Both the position numbers and the translations under genes were made by a program. A stretch of DNA of 64,000 nt from Erythrobacter sp. 3-20A1M (lineage in GTDB: Bacteria > Pseudomonadota > Alphaproteobacteria > Sphingomonadales > Sphingomonadaceae). Positions 18,326-31,838 of the stretch are shown here, piece by piece. Position 1 is the stretch's first letter; the number at the start of each line of letters is the position of its first letter. A model generated the notes under the pieces. It did no database searches. It was not told the origin of the DNA and saw only the letters and a program-made list of their open reading frames with translations. The DNA is taken from assembly GCF_018636735.1 (NCBI RefSeq), contig NZ_CP045200.1, forward strand, positions 2,448,001-2,512,000, written 5' to 3'.

Positions 18326-19765
18326 ATGCGCATACTCACGAGCCTGTCCGCTCTGGCCATCGCATTTTCGGCAACGTCCGCTACCGCTGCGCCCCCGGAG
18401 GATGGGGACGATGTCGCTGTGGTGCGCACCGATACGGGCGCGGTTCGGGGCATGGTCGAGGACGGTATCGTCAGCTGGAAAGGCATCCCCTTCGCCGCGC
18501 CTCCGGTCGGGCCGCTGCGGTGGCGCGCCCCGCAGCCCACCGATCCGTGGGACGATGTGCGCGATGCCACGCGCTACGCCAGCGACTGCATGCAGAAGCC
18601 GTTTTCGAGCGATGCGGCTCCGCTGGGAACGCAGCCGGCCGAGGATTGCCTCTACGCCAACATATGGCGCCCGACGGCCGCGCCTGTGAAACTGCCGGTG
18701 ATCGTGTGGATCTATGGTGGCGGTTTCGTGAATGGCGGATCTTCGCCGCCCACCTATTCCGGCGCGCCGCTCGCGGCGAAAGGCGCGGTGGTGGTCAGCT
18801 TCAATTACCGCGTCGGCCGGTTCGGCACCTTCGCACATCCTGCGCTGACCATGGCCGATGCGGACGACGGTCTGCTGGGCAATTACGGTTATATGGACCA
18901 GCTTGCCGCCTTGCGCTGGGTCCGGCGCAATATCGCTGCGTTCGGGGGCGATCCCGAAAACGTCACGATCATGGGCGAATCGGCGGGTGGCATGTCGGTT
19001 CATACTCTCGTGACCTCCCCGATGGCGCAGGGTCTGTTCGACAAGGCAATCGTCATGTCGGGTGGCGACGGGCACGGGATGGGCGAAAGCGACCTCGCGA
19101 CCACCGAAGCGATCGGATTGCGCTTCGCTCAGGGGAAGGGGATTGCACCCGAAGATCCCGATGCGCTGGCGAAGCTGCGGGGGCTTTCGGCGGAGCAGGT
19201 CACCGACGGGCTGAACCTCGCCACCATGTTCGAGGCGCGGTCGGGCAACGCGCGCACATTCGCCAGCCCCTTCGTCGATGGCAAGTTGGCGGTCGATCCC
19301 GCCGCCGCCTATCGCAGCGGAAACTTCGCGCATGTCCCGGTGATGATCGGGGCGACCAGTGCGGACATAGGCGGCCCCACCGGCACCATGGTCGCGGGCG
19401 CGCATCGCATCGCGGGCGAGCTAGCAGCCCAGGATGTGCCGGTATGGCAGTATCGCTTCTCCTATGTCGCGCAATCGGTCGGCTCCGAGGGCGCGCAGCA
19501 CGCGAGCGATATCCCGTACTTCTTCGACACGGCGGGGATCAAGTACGGCGCACAGACCATTGATCGCGATCTGGCGATTGCCGACGTGATGAGCAGCTAT
19601 GTCGTGGATTTCGCCAAGACCGGCAACCCGAACGGCTACGACCTGCCGCAATGGCCCCGCTATGACAGCGGGTCGGACATGATCATGGACTTCTCGGAGG
19701 CGGGCAAGGCCGAACCGCAGGTCGATCCGCTCGGGGACCAGCTCGACGCCACCCACGGTAGCTAA
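18326..19765 (+). CDS. Exported type-B carboxylesterase
   Basis: A 479-residue alpha/beta hydrolase with a signal peptide (1-22, ending TAA). The oxyanion loop YGGGF is at about 130-134, the nucleophile S219 sits in GESAGG, H392 in AQHASD is the likely catalytic histidine, and D347 in the SADIGG loop could be the acid. Type-B esterases hydrolyse carboxylic esters; the substrate cannot be read from sequence. It has its own Shine-Dalgarno (GGAG) and appears to be transcribed alone, after hemN and convergent with the efflux operon. Confidence 0.88.
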   Translation: MRILTSLSALAIAFSATSATAAPPEDGDDVAVVRTDTGAVRGMVEDGIVSWKGIPFAAPPVGPLRWRAPQPTDPWDDVRDATRYASDCMQKPFSSDAAPLGTQPAEDCLYANIWRPTAAPVKLPVIVWIYGGGFVNGGSSPPTYSGAPLAAKGAVVVSFNYRVGRFGTFAHPALTMADADDGLLGNYGYMDQLAALRWVRRNIAAFGGDPENVTIMGESAGGMSVHTLVTSPMAQGLFDKAIVMSGGDGHGMGESDLATTEAIGLRFAQGKGIAPEDPDALAKLRGLSAEQVTDGLNLATMFEARSGNARTFASPFVDGKLAVDPAAAYRSGNFAHVPVMIGATSADIGGPTGTMVAGAHRIAGELAAQDVPVWQYRFSYVAQSVGSEGAQHASDIPYFFDTAGIKYGAQTIDRDLAIADVMSSYVVDFAKTGNPNGYDLPQWPRYDSGSDMIMDFSEAGKAEPQVDPLGDQLDATHGS

Positions 19766-19842
19766 CGTACGTCCTGGCGGTTCGGCGTGGGCCGGCGGAG
19801 GTTCTGAGCCGCTTCTGCCGTCAGCTAGGGTTACGTGATGCG

Positions 19843-21051
19843 TCACTCATGCCGCAGGGCATCGATCGGATCGAGTTTGGATGCTCGCGCGGCGGGGTAG
19901 TATCCGAATGCGATCCCCATGAAGGCCGAGAAGAGAAAGCTTGCGACATTGATAACCGGATCGAAGACGAACGGTACGTCGATCACGCCGGAAAGACTCC
20001 ACGATAGCAGAAGTGCTAGGCCGATCCCGACGAGCCCGCCGAAACAGCAGAGCACCACCGCCTCGGTCAGAAACTGCATCCGCACCTCGCGCGAGAGAGC
20101 GCCGATGGCGAGCCGGATGCCGATCTCGCGGGTCCGCTCGGTCACCGACACCAGCATGATGTTCATGATGCCGATCCCGCCCACCAGCAGGCTGATCCCA
20201 GCGATCACGGCCACCATCGCGGTCAGCGCGCCGGTGGCGCTGCCGACAGCTTCATTGACCTGAGCGGTGTCGATAATGTTGAAATCGTTGTTCGCGCCTT
20301 CCTGCAGCAGGCGGCGTTCCCGCAACAGCGCGATCAGCGAATCCTGGATCGAGAAACTGGAATAGGCCGCGTCGTACTTCACGACGAAATAGTGCAGGTC
20401 GTTGCTACCGGTGAAGCGTCGCTGCACCGTTTTCAGCGGCATCATGACCGTATTGTCCTGATCCTGGTTGGGACCGCCGCCTTCACCGCGTTCCTTGAGC
20501 ACACCGACGACCGTGCACGAGATCTGGTTGACCCGCATCTCCTCCCCCAGAGGGCTGGTGCCCGCGACGAAGATCGCGCCGAGAACCTTCGCGCCGATGA
20601 GGCACACGTCCTTGCCGGACGCCATCTCCTCGTTCGTGAACATGCGCCCCTCGGTGACGTCGATGGATTGCGCCCGCAGGAAATCATTGTCCACGCCCTG
20701 CACGGTGGTGGCCCAGTCCTGCCCGTTGTGGATAGCGGTGGCATTGGTCGACACGCTGCCCGCCGCCTCGCGAACGCCGCCGATCTGGCGGGCGACCGCG
20801 TCGACATCCTGCTGCTTGAAAGGCCGTGGCGCATCCCGGTCGCCCTTCGTGGGAAATACGATGAATACGTTGGAGCCGAGCGAGGAAATCTGGTCCTGGA
20901 CCGATGCCGTTACTCCCTTGCCCAGGGTGACCATGGTGATGACCGCCGCCACGCCGATGATGATCCCAAGCGTCGTCAAAAACGAGCGCAGAAGATGGCG
21001 GCGGATCTCGCGGAAGGCGAGGAGCAGAGTGGCGCCGAACATGCCGAGCAT
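19843..21051 (-). CDS. MacB-type ABC transporter permease
   Basis: A 402-residue MacB/FtsX-type permease: one N-terminal helix, a periplasmic MacB core domain of about 200 residues, then three C-terminal helices with the conserved GIGIMNIMLVSVTERTREIG block. It forms a mechanotransmission ABC efflux pump with the adjacent ATPase, adaptor and outer-membrane channel. In E. coli the ATPase and permease are fused as MacB, but here they are separate genes overlapping by ATGA at 21051. The longer open frame upstream lies inside the ATPase gene and is rejected. Confidence 0.9.
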   Translation of the reverse strand: MLGMFGATLLLAFREIRRHLLRSFLTTLGIIIGVAAVITMVTLGKGVTASVQDQISSLGSNVFIVFPTKGDRDAPRPFKQQDVDAVARQIGGVREAAGSVSTNATAIHNGQDWATTVQGVDNDFLRAQSIDVTEGRMFTNEEMASGKDVCLIGAKVLGAIFVAGTSPLGEEMRVNQISCTVVGVLKERGEGGGPNQDQDNTVMMPLKTVQRRFTGSNDLHYFVVKYDAAYSSFSIQDSLIALLRERRLLQEGANNDFNIIDTAQVNEAVGSATGALTAMVAVIAGISLLVGGIGIMNIMLVSVTERTREIGIRLAIGALSREVRMQFLTEAVVLCCFGGLVGIGLALLLSWSLSGVIDVPFVFDPVINVASFLFSAFMGIAFGYYPAARASKLDPIDALRHE

Positions 21052-21785
21052 CAGGCGTGCTCCATGGGTTGCGGGCGGTGATTGCGGTCGATCCGCTCGA
21101 CCAGGCCATCGCGGAAATGGACGATGGTCCGCGCATATTCCGCCATTTCGGGTTCGTGCGTGACCAACAGGATGGTGATCCCCGCGGCGTTGAGGCGGGT
21201 GAGCAGTTCCATGATTTCGATCGAACGCTCGGTATCGAGGTTTCCGGTCGGCTCGTCCGCAAGCAGCACATCGGGTTCGGTCACCAGCGCCCGGGCGATC
21301 GCCACCCGCTGTTGCTGTCCGCCCGAAAGCTCGGCCGGAGTGTGGTCCGCCCATGGAACGAGGCCGACCTGATCCAGGGCATGCAGCGCAGCTTCCCGGC
21401 GAACCGCACGCTTTTCCCCGCGATAGAGCAGCGGAAGCTCCACATTTTCGATCGCCGTAGTCCGGGCCAGAAGGTTGAACCCCTGGAAGACGAAACCGAG
21501 ATAGCGCCGCCGCAGCAGGCTGCGCTGGTCGCGGGTGAGCGCCTGGACCTCGACCCCGCGGAAGCGGAAAACGCCGCTGGTCGGTATGTCGAGGCAACCG
21601 AGGATGTTCATGGTCGTGGACTTGCCCGACCCCGAGGGGCCCATGACCGCGACGAAGTCGCCGCGGTCGATCGACAGGTCGATGCCCTTCAACGCCTGGA
21701 ATGCGGCTTCACCGGTTCCGAAGGTCTTCGTAATGCCTTGCAGCTCGATCAGCGCCTGGTCTTCCGGGGTAGGGCTGTCGCTCAC
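21051..21785 (-). CDS. MacB/LolD-type ABC transporter ATP-binding protein
   Basis: A 244-residue ATPase with Walker A GPSGSGKST (49-57), signature LSGGQ (153-157) and Walker B VLLADEP (173-179), as in the LolD/MacB/FtsE subgroup. It powers the neighbouring MacB-type permease. The GTG start overlaps the stop of the adaptor gene and its stop overlaps the permease ATG, indicating strict stoichiometric translation. Substrates of such tripartite pumps include macrolides, siderophores, peptides and lipoproteins, and none can be chosen here. Confidence 0.92.
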   Translation of the reverse strand: MSDSPTPEDQALIELQGITKTFGTGEAAFQALKGIDLSIDRGDFVAVMGPSGSGKSTTMNILGCLDIPTSGVFRFRGVEVQALTRDQRSLLRRRYLGFVFQGFNLLARTTAIENVELPLLYRGEKRAVRREAALHALDQVGLVPWADHTPAELSGGQQQRVAIARALVTEPDVLLADEPTGNLDTERSIEIMELLTRLNAAGITILLVTHEPEMAEYARTIVHFRDGLVERIDRNHRPQPMEHA

Positions 21786-23095
21786 TGACCTTCGGCCTTC
21801 TTCCCCGTCACGACCTTCATTCCGGGCTTCAGTTCCTTCGAAGTCACCACTGTCAGTCTGCCATCGCTCTGGCCGGTAACGACTTCGATCGGCTTTAACG
21901 TACCGTCCGCTTGCGCCACGTAGACGCGCTGGCGGCTTCCGATCCCGATCGAGGCCTGCTGATCTGCCTCGGTCAGGCCGATTTCCGGGTTGAGAACGCC
22001 GCCGCCCTGCTTCTCCTGAGCATCCGGCTGGAACCGCAGGGCCGCGTTGGGCACGAGCATCCGCTTGCCGGTGCTCTGGGTGGCGATGGTGGCGGTCGCG
22101 GTCATGCCGGGGCGCAGCAGCCCGTTCGGGTTGTCGACCGACAAGCGCGCCTCGTAATCGACCACCGAGGACGTCGCACCCGCGGCACTCGCCTGCTGGC
22201 TGGCGGTGGCTGCGGTATTGGTCGAGGCCTGATCCACGCGCTCCACACGGGCGGGAAAGCGTCGGCCGGGATAGGCGTCGACGGTGAACGTGGCTTTCTG
22301 CCCTTCGCGCACCTGCCCGACATCGGCCTCGTCGATATTGACGCGCAGCTGCATGGCGGAAAGGTCCTCGGCGATGATGAAAAGCGTCGGCGTGCTGAAA
22401 CTGGCCGCGACGGTCTGTCCCGGCTCGACCTGTCGCGCCAGGACGACGCCGGAGACGGGGGAGCGAATGACCGCCCGGCCGCGGTTGGTCTGAGCGGTAG
22501 AGAGCTGCGCCTGCGTCGCCTGCACATTGGCCGTCGCCGCGGCAACGGCGGCGCGATCGCGCGCGACCGACGCTTCCGCCTGCTCGAGCTCGACCTTCGA
22601 CGGAACCTTGCCACCCGAAATCTTGTAGACGTTCTGCAACCGCGCAAGTTGGGCGGTGTCGACATTCAGCGTCGCCCGGGCCTGCGTCACTTGCGCGGTC
22701 GCGGCGTTGAGGTTGGCACGGGCCTGCGCGATCTGATCGTCGATCACGTCGGTGTTGATCTGCGCCAGCACCTGGCCGCGTGCGACCCGATCATTGACGT
22801 CAACGAAGATCCGGTCGATCCGACCCGACACTTCCGATCCTACTTCCACCTGGTTGGTTGGACGCAAATTGCCCGTCGCGGTCACCGTCAGGTCGAGCGA
22901 TCGGTCGACCACCGGTTCGGTAATGTAGTTCGGCGTGTCGCTCCCGCGCGAGCAGGTCGCGACGGCGAGGACGAGCGCCAGCACGATCACGCCCGGCAGC
23001 CAGAATTTCATCCAGCGCCGCCAGCGTGGCCGCGGCTTGGTGCCCAGGAAATCGTCGATCGAACCGGCGCTGCGGTCGGTGGTGGCCTCGCTCAC
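21782..23095 (-). CDS. Periplasmic adaptor (membrane-fusion) protein, MacA-like
   Basis: A 437-residue HlyD/MacA family adaptor. A membrane anchor (about 27-46) precedes the first barrel-sandwich half (VGSEVSGRI), a long alpha-helical hairpin (about 120-215, rich in Ala/Gln/Val heptads), the second lipoyl half (SPVSGVV) and a beta-barrel/membrane-proximal region. It connects the inner-membrane ABC pump to the TolC-like channel. The gene overlaps the channel gene upstream and the ATPase downstream by four bases each, so the four genes form one operon. Confidence 0.9.
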   Translation of the reverse strand: MSEATTDRSAGSIDDFLGTKPRPRWRRWMKFWLPGVIVLALVLAVATCSRGSDTPNYITEPVVDRSLDLTVTATGNLRPTNQVEVGSEVSGRIDRIFVDVNDRVARGQVLAQINTDVIDDQIAQARANLNAATAQVTQARATLNVDTAQLARLQNVYKISGGKVPSKVELEQAEASVARDRAAVAAATANVQATQAQLSTAQTNRGRAVIRSPVSGVVLARQVEPGQTVAASFSTPTLFIIAEDLSAMQLRVNIDEADVGQVREGQKATFTVDAYPGRRFPARVERVDQASTNTAATASQQASAAGATSSVVDYEARLSVDNPNGLLRPGMTATATIATQSTGKRMLVPNAALRFQPDAQEKQGGGVLNPEIGLTEADQQASIGIGSRQRVYVAQADGTLKPIEVVTGQSDGRLTVVTSKELKPGMKVVTGKKAEGQ

Positions 23096-24537
23096 GGCTG
23101 TGTGTCCTCGCCTATAGAAGTAGTCTGTCCGATCGGTCGCGTCGGGTCCCAGCCGCCGCCCGCTGCCTGTTCGAGCGCGACGAACGCATTGGCCCGCTCC
23201 GCCTCGGCGGCGGCGAGCGCATTGCGCGCGCTCAACAGCTGGCTTTCCGCCGTCAGCAAGGTCTGGAAGTCGATCAGCCCGGCCTGGTACTGGCTACGCG
23301 CCAGGAGGGCGGCATTGCTCGCCGCGTCGCGCGCGATGGCAAGCTCAGCGACCCGCTGGCGCGCCTTGGAGAGCGCGATATTGGCGTTCTCGACATCGGT
23401 CAGGGCCTGCAGGATGGTTTGCTGCCAAGCGGCGAGCGATCCCGCCGCGACGGCGCGCGCACTGTCGATCTGCGCCCTGGTCCGGCCGCCGTCGAAAATC
23501 AGCTGGCTTACACCCGCAAACAGGCTGCCGGTGATGGTATCGAACAGGGCGGAAAGGCCGAAGGAACCGGAACCCACATTCCCGCTCAGGCGAACGAGGG
23601 GGAGCAATTGCGCGCGCGCGATGTCGATGCGCGCGGTGTCGGCAAGCAGGAACGCCTCCGCTTGCCGCACGTCCGGGCGCTGGCGCAAGACTTCGGCGGG
23701 TAGGGCCAGGCCGACCGAGCCCGGCGGTTGCGGTATGGTAGGGGTGGCTTCCTCGAGCTCTGCCCGCACCGGGCCAGGCGCTTCGCCGAGCAGCGTCGAG
23801 ATCGTGTTCGCGGCCTGGGCGAGATCGCGTTCCAGCGCCGGGATTGACGCCGCCGTCTGTGCCCGTTGCGCGCGCGCCTGTTCGACATCGAGACTGGAAA
23901 CCAGCCCCGCCTGAAGCCGCCATTGCGCGATCTGCAGGTTGTCGTCCTGAATCGCCAAAGTCTCGCGCGCGATCGCCAATTGCGTCGCCAGCGTGCGTGC
24001 CGATATCGTGGTCTGCGCGACCTGGCCCACGATCAGGCGTTGCAGGTCGGCCAATCCGTATCCCGCCGCGGCCAGTTCCGCCCGCGAGGCGGCCACGTCG
24101 TTGGAAATGCGCCCGAACAGGTCGATCTCCCATTGGGCGTCGGCGCCGACCGAGAACCGGGGATCGGTATCGACGAAAGAGCCGAAATTTCGCTGCACTC
24201 CTGCCGTGCCGCTGATCTGGGGCAAGTAGCTGGCGCGGCTCGCCCGCACTCCGGCGCGCGCGATCGCGACGCGCGACGCGGCCTGCGCAAGGTCGCGATT
24301 GTTCTCCAGCGCCAGGGCGACGAAGCGGTCGAGCAGCGGATCGTCCAGCGCCGTCCAGTAGGATACCGGGTCGAGAGCGACCGAAGGCGCAGGATCGCTC
24401 CACCGTTCGGGCACAGCGATACCGGCGTCCGGGGTGGCAAGCTGGCCGGACGTGCTGCACGCCGCGAGCGCAAGCGCCAGGGCGCCTGTCCCTAACCCTT
24501 TAAAATGAAACAACCCGACCCCCACCTCTGCCGTCAC
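23092..24537 (-). CDS. TolC-like outer-membrane efflux lipoprotein (NodT family)
   Basis: A protein of about 481 residues with a lipoprotein signal: hydrophobic stretch then LALAAC (C27 with the GTG start). Two repeated outer-membrane efflux domains follow, with long helices and the conserved DVENAN segment. It forms the trimeric exit duct for the MacAB-like pump encoded after it. The GTG at 24537 is the outer limit; a TTG at 24513 with a purine-rich run before it would give a shorter, equally good lipoprotein signal. First gene of the minus-strand operon. Confidence 0.88.
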   Translation of the reverse strand: MTAEVGVGLFHFKGLGTGALALALAACSTSGQLATPDAGIAVPERWSDPAPSVALDPVSYWTALDDPLLDRFVALALENNRDLAQAASRVAIARAGVRASRASYLPQISGTAGVQRNFGSFVDTDPRFSVGADAQWEIDLFGRISNDVAASRAELAAAGYGLADLQRLIVGQVAQTTISARTLATQLAIARETLAIQDDNLQIAQWRLQAGLVSSLDVEQARAQRAQTAASIPALERDLAQAANTISTLLGEAPGPVRAELEEATPTIPQPPGSVGLALPAEVLRQRPDVRQAEAFLLADTARIDIARAQLLPLVRLSGNVGSGSFGLSALFDTITGSLFAGVSQLIFDGGRTRAQIDSARAVAAGSLAAWQQTILQALTDVENANIALSKARQRVAELAIARDAASNAALLARSQYQAGLIDFQTLLTAESQLLSARNALAAAEAERANAFVALEQAAGGGWDPTRPIGQTTSIGEDTQP

Positions 24538-24649
24538 GCGATACTGACCAAGGTGCGCGACTTTGCAAGAAGATATTTACCATCCGAAGGCGGGGCCAAG
24601 GTTTCCCTGTCAATTCCCGCGATAGGGAGAGTTCGCTGGCTGGCGGACG

Positions 24650-25021
24650 TTAGGCGTTAGGGCCGAGAATCATTTCGACGCGAACAAGCAGTTCCTGCGG
24701 GATGAACGGCTTGGTCAGATATTCGGCGGCACCCGACTTGATCGCGGCAACGATATCGCTTTCCCCCCGTCGGGCGGTGAGCATCAGGACGGGGATGCCA
24801 CGCGTTTCGGGATCGGCCTTCATCGTGCTCAGCACTTCCGGTCCGGAGACGATCGGCATCATCGAATCCAGCACCACCAGGTCCGGCATTTCCGCTGTGA
24901 TCTTCTCCAGCGCCTCTTCGCCGTTCTCGGCGACGATGACCTTGTGTCCGCCCCCTTCGAGGCGGAACCGCACCAACTCGACCAGGATGGGGTCGTCGTC
25001 GGCAATGAGGATTCTAGCCAT
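24650..25021 (-). CDS. Single-domain response regulator
   Basis: A 123-residue CheY-like receiver with acidic D8-D10, phospho-acceptor D52 (VVLDSMMP), T82 and K104 (TKPF). There is no output domain, so it probably works by binding a partner or as a phosphate relay. It lies about 60 bp after the large hybrid kinase on the same strand and may receive phosphate from that kinase's C-terminal Hpt-like domain. ATG 25021 is chosen over 25033 because GGAG is well spaced before it. Confidence 0.9.
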   Translation of the reverse strand: MARILIADDDPILVELVRFRLEGGGHKVIVAENGEEALEKITAEMPDLVVLDSMMPIVSGPEVLSTMKADPETRGIPVLMLTARRGESDIVAAIKSGAAEYLTKPFIPQELLVRVEMILGPNA

Positions 25022-25081
25022 TGTTCGCTCCAAATTTGGCTTTAGAATTGGGCGAATAGGTTTAATATCTGTTGAAGACGA

Positions 25082-28594
<3,513 letters not shown>

Positions 28595-28705
28595 GCCTCG
28601 GCCCCGGGTCCTCGTTCTCCGTGAGCAGGGGTACGCGAACTCGGTTAACGAGGGTTAAAACCGGTCTCGGCGCGCAGACCAGACGGCACCAAACGTCGTC
28701 CAAAG

Positions 28706-28744
28706 GAAAGGGGCCGCCGTCCGCGTGGACGACGACCCCTTTCG
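28706..28744 (-). terminator. Intrinsic terminator of the TonB receptor gene
   Basis: Read on the minus strand, AAAGGGG plus nine more bases pair with a complementary arm ending in CCCCTTT. This gives a stem of about 16 bp (several G-T pairs) with a 4-base loop, followed by TCCTTT. It lies 30-65 bp beyond the stop of the receptor gene and before the kinase gene, so the two are probably separate transcripts. Confidence 0.7.
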
Positions 28745-28771
28745 AGCACTGCAAGCGTGCGCGTCCCCGCG

Positions 28772-31603
28772 TCAGAATTTCCCGCGGAGAGTCACACCGT
28801 AGGTCCGCGGCTCCGCCAGATAGGCGGGGTAGGTCTGCTGCGGCGCGATGAACGGCGTGTTGAAGGCCACCTGCGTGTAGTCCGTATCGAACAGGTTCTG
28901 GGCCCACAGCTCGACTGAGAACCGATCGGCGATGTCGGTCAGGCCGACGCGCGCGTTCACCACGGCGTAACCGTCCTGCTCCTTGCCGTAGAGAAGGTCT
29001 GAACCGGTGTTGTAGTCGCCGACCATGCGGGCATTCACGAAGACCAGGCCACGCATCCCGCTGGTTCCGATCGGCGGAGTCCAGCTGAACGAGGACGTGG
29101 CGGTGATCAGGGGAGCGTTGGAAAGCTGGTCGCCCGGCAGCAGGCGAAGCGCCGGGTCGAGCGGGACTCCGGTATCGCTGCCGATCAGATCGTCCTTATA
29201 GCGGGTGTCGGAATAGGTCAGACCCATGTTCAGACCGACGTCCCGGATCGGGTTCAGCGACGCTTCCAGTTCGAAACCCTTGGCGACCACGCCCGGTGCG
29301 ACATCGTCGGTCGAGCAGGTGCCTGTGGCCGCGTCAGCATCGCTGTCGGCCGCGCCCAGATCGGCGTCGCACCCGTTGATGTTCTGGACCAGGAAGACCG
29401 AACCGTTGAAGGTGTTGAGCTGGAAGTTGGAGAACTCCTGATAGAAGCCCGCGAGGCTGAGGCTGAAGCTTCTGGTCGCGTACTTCATGCCCACTTCGAA
29501 CGCGTCGACCGTCTCCTGGTCGAACTGGAGATTGTCGACACTGCCGGCAAGGAGCGGGCCTAGCACGATGCCGGTGGCGGAAGTGCCGGTTAGCGCCGAA
29601 CGGTCGAGGTTGAAGCCCCCTGCCTTGTAGCCGCGGGAATAGCTGCCGTAGACCAGCAGGTCGTCGGTCGGCTTCCAGCTGAGGATGGCGGTACCGGTGA
29701 CCTCGTTCTCCTTGCGGGTGTCGTTGGGGTTTAGACCGTTCAACTCCGCTGTGGAATTGCCCTGGCACGCCAGCGTGATGAGGCCCGCTGCGAGTTCTCT
29801 CGTAAGGCGGTTCGCGCTCTGAGTGAGGGGCAGAAGCTCGGCGCGCTGCGTCGGGCAGATCGTGTTGTCGTTCTGGAACCTCGCGTCGAACTGCTTCTTC
29901 TCGTGCGTATAGCGCGCGCCAAGAGTCAGATCGACGGTATCGGTCACATGGAAGATGTTGTGCGTGAAGATCGCGAAATTCTTGCTGTTCTGGTTGTAGA
30001 CGTCCTGCACCCCGCCCACGTCGTTGACCGTGTCGAGGCGGTTGAACCCGGCCACGATCAGCGCGCCTTCGTTCCGGGCGGGAACGGTGGGGTCGTTGAA
30101 GGGCGAGAAGGCGGGTGCCTGAAGGATCGGCGCCAGCGCCGGATTGATACACCCGGTCGAACCCGGCGAGAAAATGTTCGCCAGCGGCGTGCCGGCAACC
30201 AGCGGCGCGAGCGAGGTGCCGACCACGCGGCAGGTGGCAAAGCGGCCATAATCATCGCCGAACCGCAGATTGTCGCGCACCGTCAGGTCTTCGTTGGCGA
30301 AGTATCCGCCGACGAGCCAGTCCAGCCGGTCCTCGAACAGCGAGCCTTGCAAGCGCAGTTCCTGGCTGAAAGTCTTGAATTCCCGCGCAAGAGCGTCGGG
30401 TCCGGATGCACGATACAGCAGATCGAGCGAGGTATAGTCGGTATCCGACCCCTGGAAGTTCGAATACTCACGATAAGCCGTGATCGAAGTCAGCGAGACG
30501 CTGCCGAGGTCGTAATTGATCTCTGCCGAAACGCCGTAATCCTTCGTTTCGCCTTCGAAGCTGCGACCCGGAGTGACATAGATATCCCGATCGAACGTGT
30601 CCTGCGTCAGCGCGCGCGGGTCCTGGCCCAGCGCGAGGATGACGGGGATGATCGGGTTCCCTCTGCCGGTCAGGGCGGTCCCGGCGGCGGTCGGCCGATT
30701 GAACTGATCGAAGCCGGGGCTGGTGCGCGCAAGTGGCGCGAAATCGGGCTGTACGAAGGTCGCGGCGCAGCACGCTTCGTTCTTCTTCGAGTAATCCCCG
30801 ACGATCCGGACCGAGAGGTCGGAGTTGGGCTCGAACAGCAACTGGCCGCGCACGAGGTAGCGGTCGCGATTGTTCACGTCGGTATCGTTCAGCACGTCGT
30901 GGTAGAAACCGTCGCGCTTCATATAGACGCCGTCCACGCGCGCGGCGAGCGTCTGGCTCAGGGGCGCGTTGACGCCGCCCTCGATACGATAGGTGTCGTA
31001 ATTGCCGTAGGTGAAGTTGCCATAGCCCGAGAAATTGAACTCGGGCGGTGCGGTGTAGATGCTGATGAGGCCGGCGGAGGAATTGCGTCCGCCCAGCGTA
31101 CCCTGCGGTCCGCGCAGAATTTCGATCCGGTCGATGGGGCCGAGTTCGCTCAACGCATTGCCGGACCGCGAGCGATAGACGCCGTCCACGAACACTGCGA
31201 CGGAGCTTTCCAGGCCGGGATTGTCGCCGACCGTGCCGATGCCGCGAATGCGGGCAGAACCGTTCGCTTCGTTGCCCGTCGAACTGACGAGCAGGGAAGG
31301 TGCCACCGCGTTCAGTTCGCGGATATCGCTGGCACCCGTTTTCTCGAGCAGTTCGCCGGAGACGGCGGAGACGGCGACCGGCACATCGGCCAGGGATTGC
31401 TGGCGGCCCTGCGCGGTCACGATGATGACGGTATTGCCCTCATCAACGGCCGTATCGTCCTCCACGCTCGCGCGCTCGGTCTCGGTCTGCTGGGCAGGGG
31501 CGGTTTGCGCGTGGGCGATACCGGGAATTGCCAGGGCGACCAGCGAGGCACCGAGGGACAGGGTCGCTCTGCGACGCGACGACGATTGGCACACAGTGCG
31601 CAT
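28772..31603 (-). CDS. TonB-dependent outer-membrane receptor
   Basis: A 943-residue receptor. The signal peptide (1-33, ending AHAQ) is followed by an Asp/Glu/Thr-rich region, the TonB box region near TVIIVTAQ, a plug domain (about 65-175, with IRGIGT and RIEILRGPQGTL) and a 22-stranded barrel ending in Phe (LRGKF). The family imports iron complexes, vitamins or sugars; this sphingomonad-type receptor shows no substrate-defining motif and no nearby uptake genes. ATG 31603 is preferred because GGGAGAG lies six bases before it; a 70-residue upstream extension looks non-coding. A TTGACA hexamer lies at 31694-31699 on the minus strand. Confidence 0.9.
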   Translation of the reverse strand: MRTVCQSSSRRRATLSLGASLVALAIPGIAHAQTAPAQQTETERASVEDDTAVDEGNTVIIVTAQGRQQSLADVPVAVSAVSGELLEKTGASDIRELNAVAPSLLVSSTGNEANGSARIRGIGTVGDNPGLESSVAVFVDGVYRSRSGNALSELGPIDRIEILRGPQGTLGGRNSSAGLISIYTAPPEFNFSGYGNFTYGNYDTYRIEGGVNAPLSQTLAARVDGVYMKRDGFYHDVLNDTDVNNRDRYLVRGQLLFEPNSDLSVRIVGDYSKKNEACCAATFVQPDFAPLARTSPGFDQFNRPTAAGTALTGRGNPIIPVILALGQDPRALTQDTFDRDIYVTPGRSFEGETKDYGVSAEINYDLGSVSLTSITAYREYSNFQGSDTDYTSLDLLYRASGPDALAREFKTFSQELRLQGSLFEDRLDWLVGGYFANEDLTVRDNLRFGDDYGRFATCRVVGTSLAPLVAGTPLANIFSPGSTGCINPALAPILQAPAFSPFNDPTVPARNEGALIVAGFNRLDTVNDVGGVQDVYNQNSKNFAIFTHNIFHVTDTVDLTLGARYTHEKKQFDARFQNDNTICPTQRAELLPLTQSANRLTRELAAGLITLACQGNSTAELNGLNPNDTRKENEVTGTAILSWKPTDDLLVYGSYSRGYKAGGFNLDRSALTGTSATGIVLGPLLAGSVDNLQFDQETVDAFEVGMKYATRSFSLSLAGFYQEFSNFQLNTFNGSVFLVQNINGCDADLGAADSDADAATGTCSTDDVAPGVVAKGFELEASLNPIRDVGLNMGLTYSDTRYKDDLIGSDTGVPLDPALRLLPGDQLSNAPLITATSSFSWTPPIGTSGMRGLVFVNARMVGDYNTGSDLLYGKEQDGYAVVNARVGLTDIADRFSVELWAQNLFDTDYTQVAFNTPFIAPQQTYPAYLAEPRTYGVTLRGKF

Positions 31604-31838
31604 GAATATCTCTCCCATGTGTATTCTTGTTGCAAATTTGTACGCCGAACGGCGGCATTCGCTGCGGCATAAAGGCATCGAAATATAGCGTTTTGTCAAG
31701 CTCATAACGGTTCGAATGCGCGGTTTTCCGGCGTTCCTGTGGCAGGCTTGACGTTCGGGTAAAGTGGTTGACGGTACGGCATGGCGGGTTTCGTCTGCGC
31801 TTGTCGATCCCACCTGTTGCGCCTAGGCAACGGCGATC

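Noticed and set aside
31604-31838. Specific promoters between the TonB receptor and ketosynthase genes
   Set aside because: TTGACA and TATATT hexamers occur on the minus strand but with wrong spacing to each other; no confident pair could be chosen.
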